NCBI GenBank assembly: GCA_046294735.1
Contig: JBKBKB010000009.1
Span: forward strand, 1-16,320
Length of the DNA: 16,320 bases
Reading direction: 5' to 3'
Source of the DNA: 34-65-8 sp046294735
Lineage (GTDB): Bacteria > Pseudomonadota > Alphaproteobacteria > Sphingomonadales > Sphingomonadaceae
The translations under genes were made by a program, and so were the position numbers. The notes beneath the pieces are model-generated. The model saw nothing but the letters and a program-made list of their open reading frames with translations, was not told where the DNA came from and did no database searches. Each line of letters opens with the position of its first letter. The first letter of the stretch is position 1. This document shows, piece after piece, positions 15,707-16,320 of the stretch.

Positions 15707-15843
15707 GCCGCACCTCCCGAACATATGGTCTGGCAATCTCCGGTTCGCGACAAGCGGACCGCAAGGCCGACCGGCCGTCCGCAGCGCCGCAGGCGCGAGG
15801 ATATCGCGAGCGCGGAGGCGCTTGCGGAAAACAAAGACTCCAT
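15703..15843 (-). CDS. Possible 46-residue leader ORF coupled to the helix-turn-helix gene
   Basis: A 46-codon frame lies in the 204-base gap between the restriction gene and the helix-turn-helix gene. It has AAGGA 7 bases before its ATG, and its TGA overlaps the next gene's ATG in an ATGA junction. The peptide begins M-E-S-L-F-S-A-S-A-S-A and turns arginine-rich, with no recognisable domain. Good signals at both ends favour a leader peptide that couples translation. Against it, short open frames are common in GC-rich DNA and the composition is unremarkable. The same gap must also hold any promoter for the downstream genes; none is clear to me. Confidence 0.3.
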   Translation of the reverse strand: MESLFSASASALAISSRLRRCGRPVGLAVRLSRTGDCQTICSGGAA

Positions 15844-15910
15844 GGCGTGGTCCTTCTGTGGGGAGAGGGACCGAGGGATTTATGGCAGGTGGGGGGCTGT
15901 AGGAAAGGGG

Positions 15911-16320
15911 TCAGTCGGCAACGCAGTCCGGCGTGATGCCGATTGCCAAAACCGGGCACCCACCATTGCGCCCTGCACCCAGTCGATAGAGCAGCTTTCC
16001 CATCCAAGTGGTTGATGCGCCGAACTTCTTGTAAACGTCCGCCGATCCTTCCTGCCCGTCTTTGGTCAAGACTTTGCCCAGCCCGCGGAGGAAATTGGTG
16101 TCGATAGAGACACCCCGCGTAAGCAGCACTCCAACATCGATCGCGCCTGCATCATAAAACGCCGAAAAAGCATAGAGGTCCCGATCATACGTCTGGTCTT
16201 TGCTGTTCCACTCCAGATCAAGCGCAACCCGCCCGTTCAGAAAATCAATCCGATGGCCATCACGAAAGCCATCACGGACATCTTCCTGGAGGATTGCGTC
16301 CTTCTTCTTCGCGTGCAGCA
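15911..16320 (-). CDS. BglII/BstYI family type II restriction endonuclease, N-terminus beyond window
   Basis: The frame ending at TGA 15911 stays open to base 16320, giving the last 135 residues of a protein that starts to the right. The visible part has I-D-F-L-N-G-R-V-A-L-D-L-E-W-N-S-K-D (24-41), Y-D-R-D-L-Y-A-F (44-51), Y-D-A-G-A-I-D-V-G-V-L-L-T-R-G (55-69), F-G-A-S-T-T-W-M-G-K-L (99-109), and N-G-G-C-P-V-L-A-I-G-I-T (118-129). This set is characteristic of BglII/BstYI-type enzymes, which cut GATC-centred palindromes; the E-W-N-x-K region is the likely catalytic core. A cognate methyltransferase is expected beside it, probably to the right. G+C is lower here (about 53% in a sampled line), in keeping with mobile restriction-modification genes. 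A GTG at 16129 is an internal codon, not the start. Confidence 0.85.
   Translation of the reverse strand, partial: LHAKKKDAILQEDVRDGFRDGHRIDFLNGRVALDLEWNSKDQTYDRDLYAFSAFYDAGAIDVGVLLTRGVSIDTNFLRGLGKVLTKDGQEGSADVYKKFGASTTWMGKLLYRLGAGRNGGCPVLAIGITPDCVAD

Noticed and set aside
15911..16129. A complete 72-residue gene starting at GTG 16129
   Set aside because: The frame continues upstream without a stop to base 16320 and carries the restriction enzyme motifs there, so 16129 is an internal valine codon.

Overview
The window looks like chromosome of a high-GC alphaproteobacterium, most likely Sphingomonadales (Erythrobacteraceae or a near relative). This is inferred from gene content: a CobT-type cobaltochelatase subunit, an iron-sulfur PhrB-type photolyase, a DUF4197 lipoprotein, and a helix-turn-helix protein of a kind I associate with sphingomonads. 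A sampled 60-base line inside priA is about 67% G+C. No rRNA, tRNA, CRISPR array or insertion sequence was seen, and no stretch over 300 bases lacks a gene.

Left half (1-8563), all on the minus strand. In transcription order it holds a DUF4197 lipoprotein, fructose-6-phosphate aldolase (fsa), cobT, an unrecognised 261-residue hydrophobic protein, a ParD/ParE toxin-antitoxin pair, a nitroreductase, and a large exported TPR-CHAT protein whose C-terminus lies beyond base 1. fsa/cobT and cobT/unknown are each separated by 3 bases, parD/parE overlap by 4 bases, and the nitroreductase ribosome binding site abuts the parE stop. The unknown gene is clearly lower in G+C (about 50% in a sampled line), which suggests acquired DNA between cobT and the nitroreductase.

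Centre (8643-13805), plus strand: priA (replication restart helicase), a glutathione S-transferase-like protein, a small lipoprotein that seems to consist of two similar halves, and an Fe-S (6-4) photolyase. priA and the GST-like gene are closely packed and probably co-transcribed. Replication restart, thiol chemistry and photorepair would fit a stress or DNA-damage theme, but that grouping may be chance.

Right end (13753-16320), minus strand: a BglII/BstYI-family type II restriction endonuclease cut off by the right edge, a possible 46-codon leader ORF, a helix-turn-helix protein with a cysteine-rich tail, and a CPBP-family intramembrane protease that converges on and overlaps the photolyase gene. 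The restriction gene is lower in G+C (about 53% in a sampled line) and may mark the start of a defence or accessory region to the right.

The best candidates for something undescribed are the cobT-coupled hydrophobic protein, the exported CHAT protein with an intact His/Cys dyad, the HTH/cysteine-rich protein next to a CPBP protease, and the restriction system continuing past the right edge.
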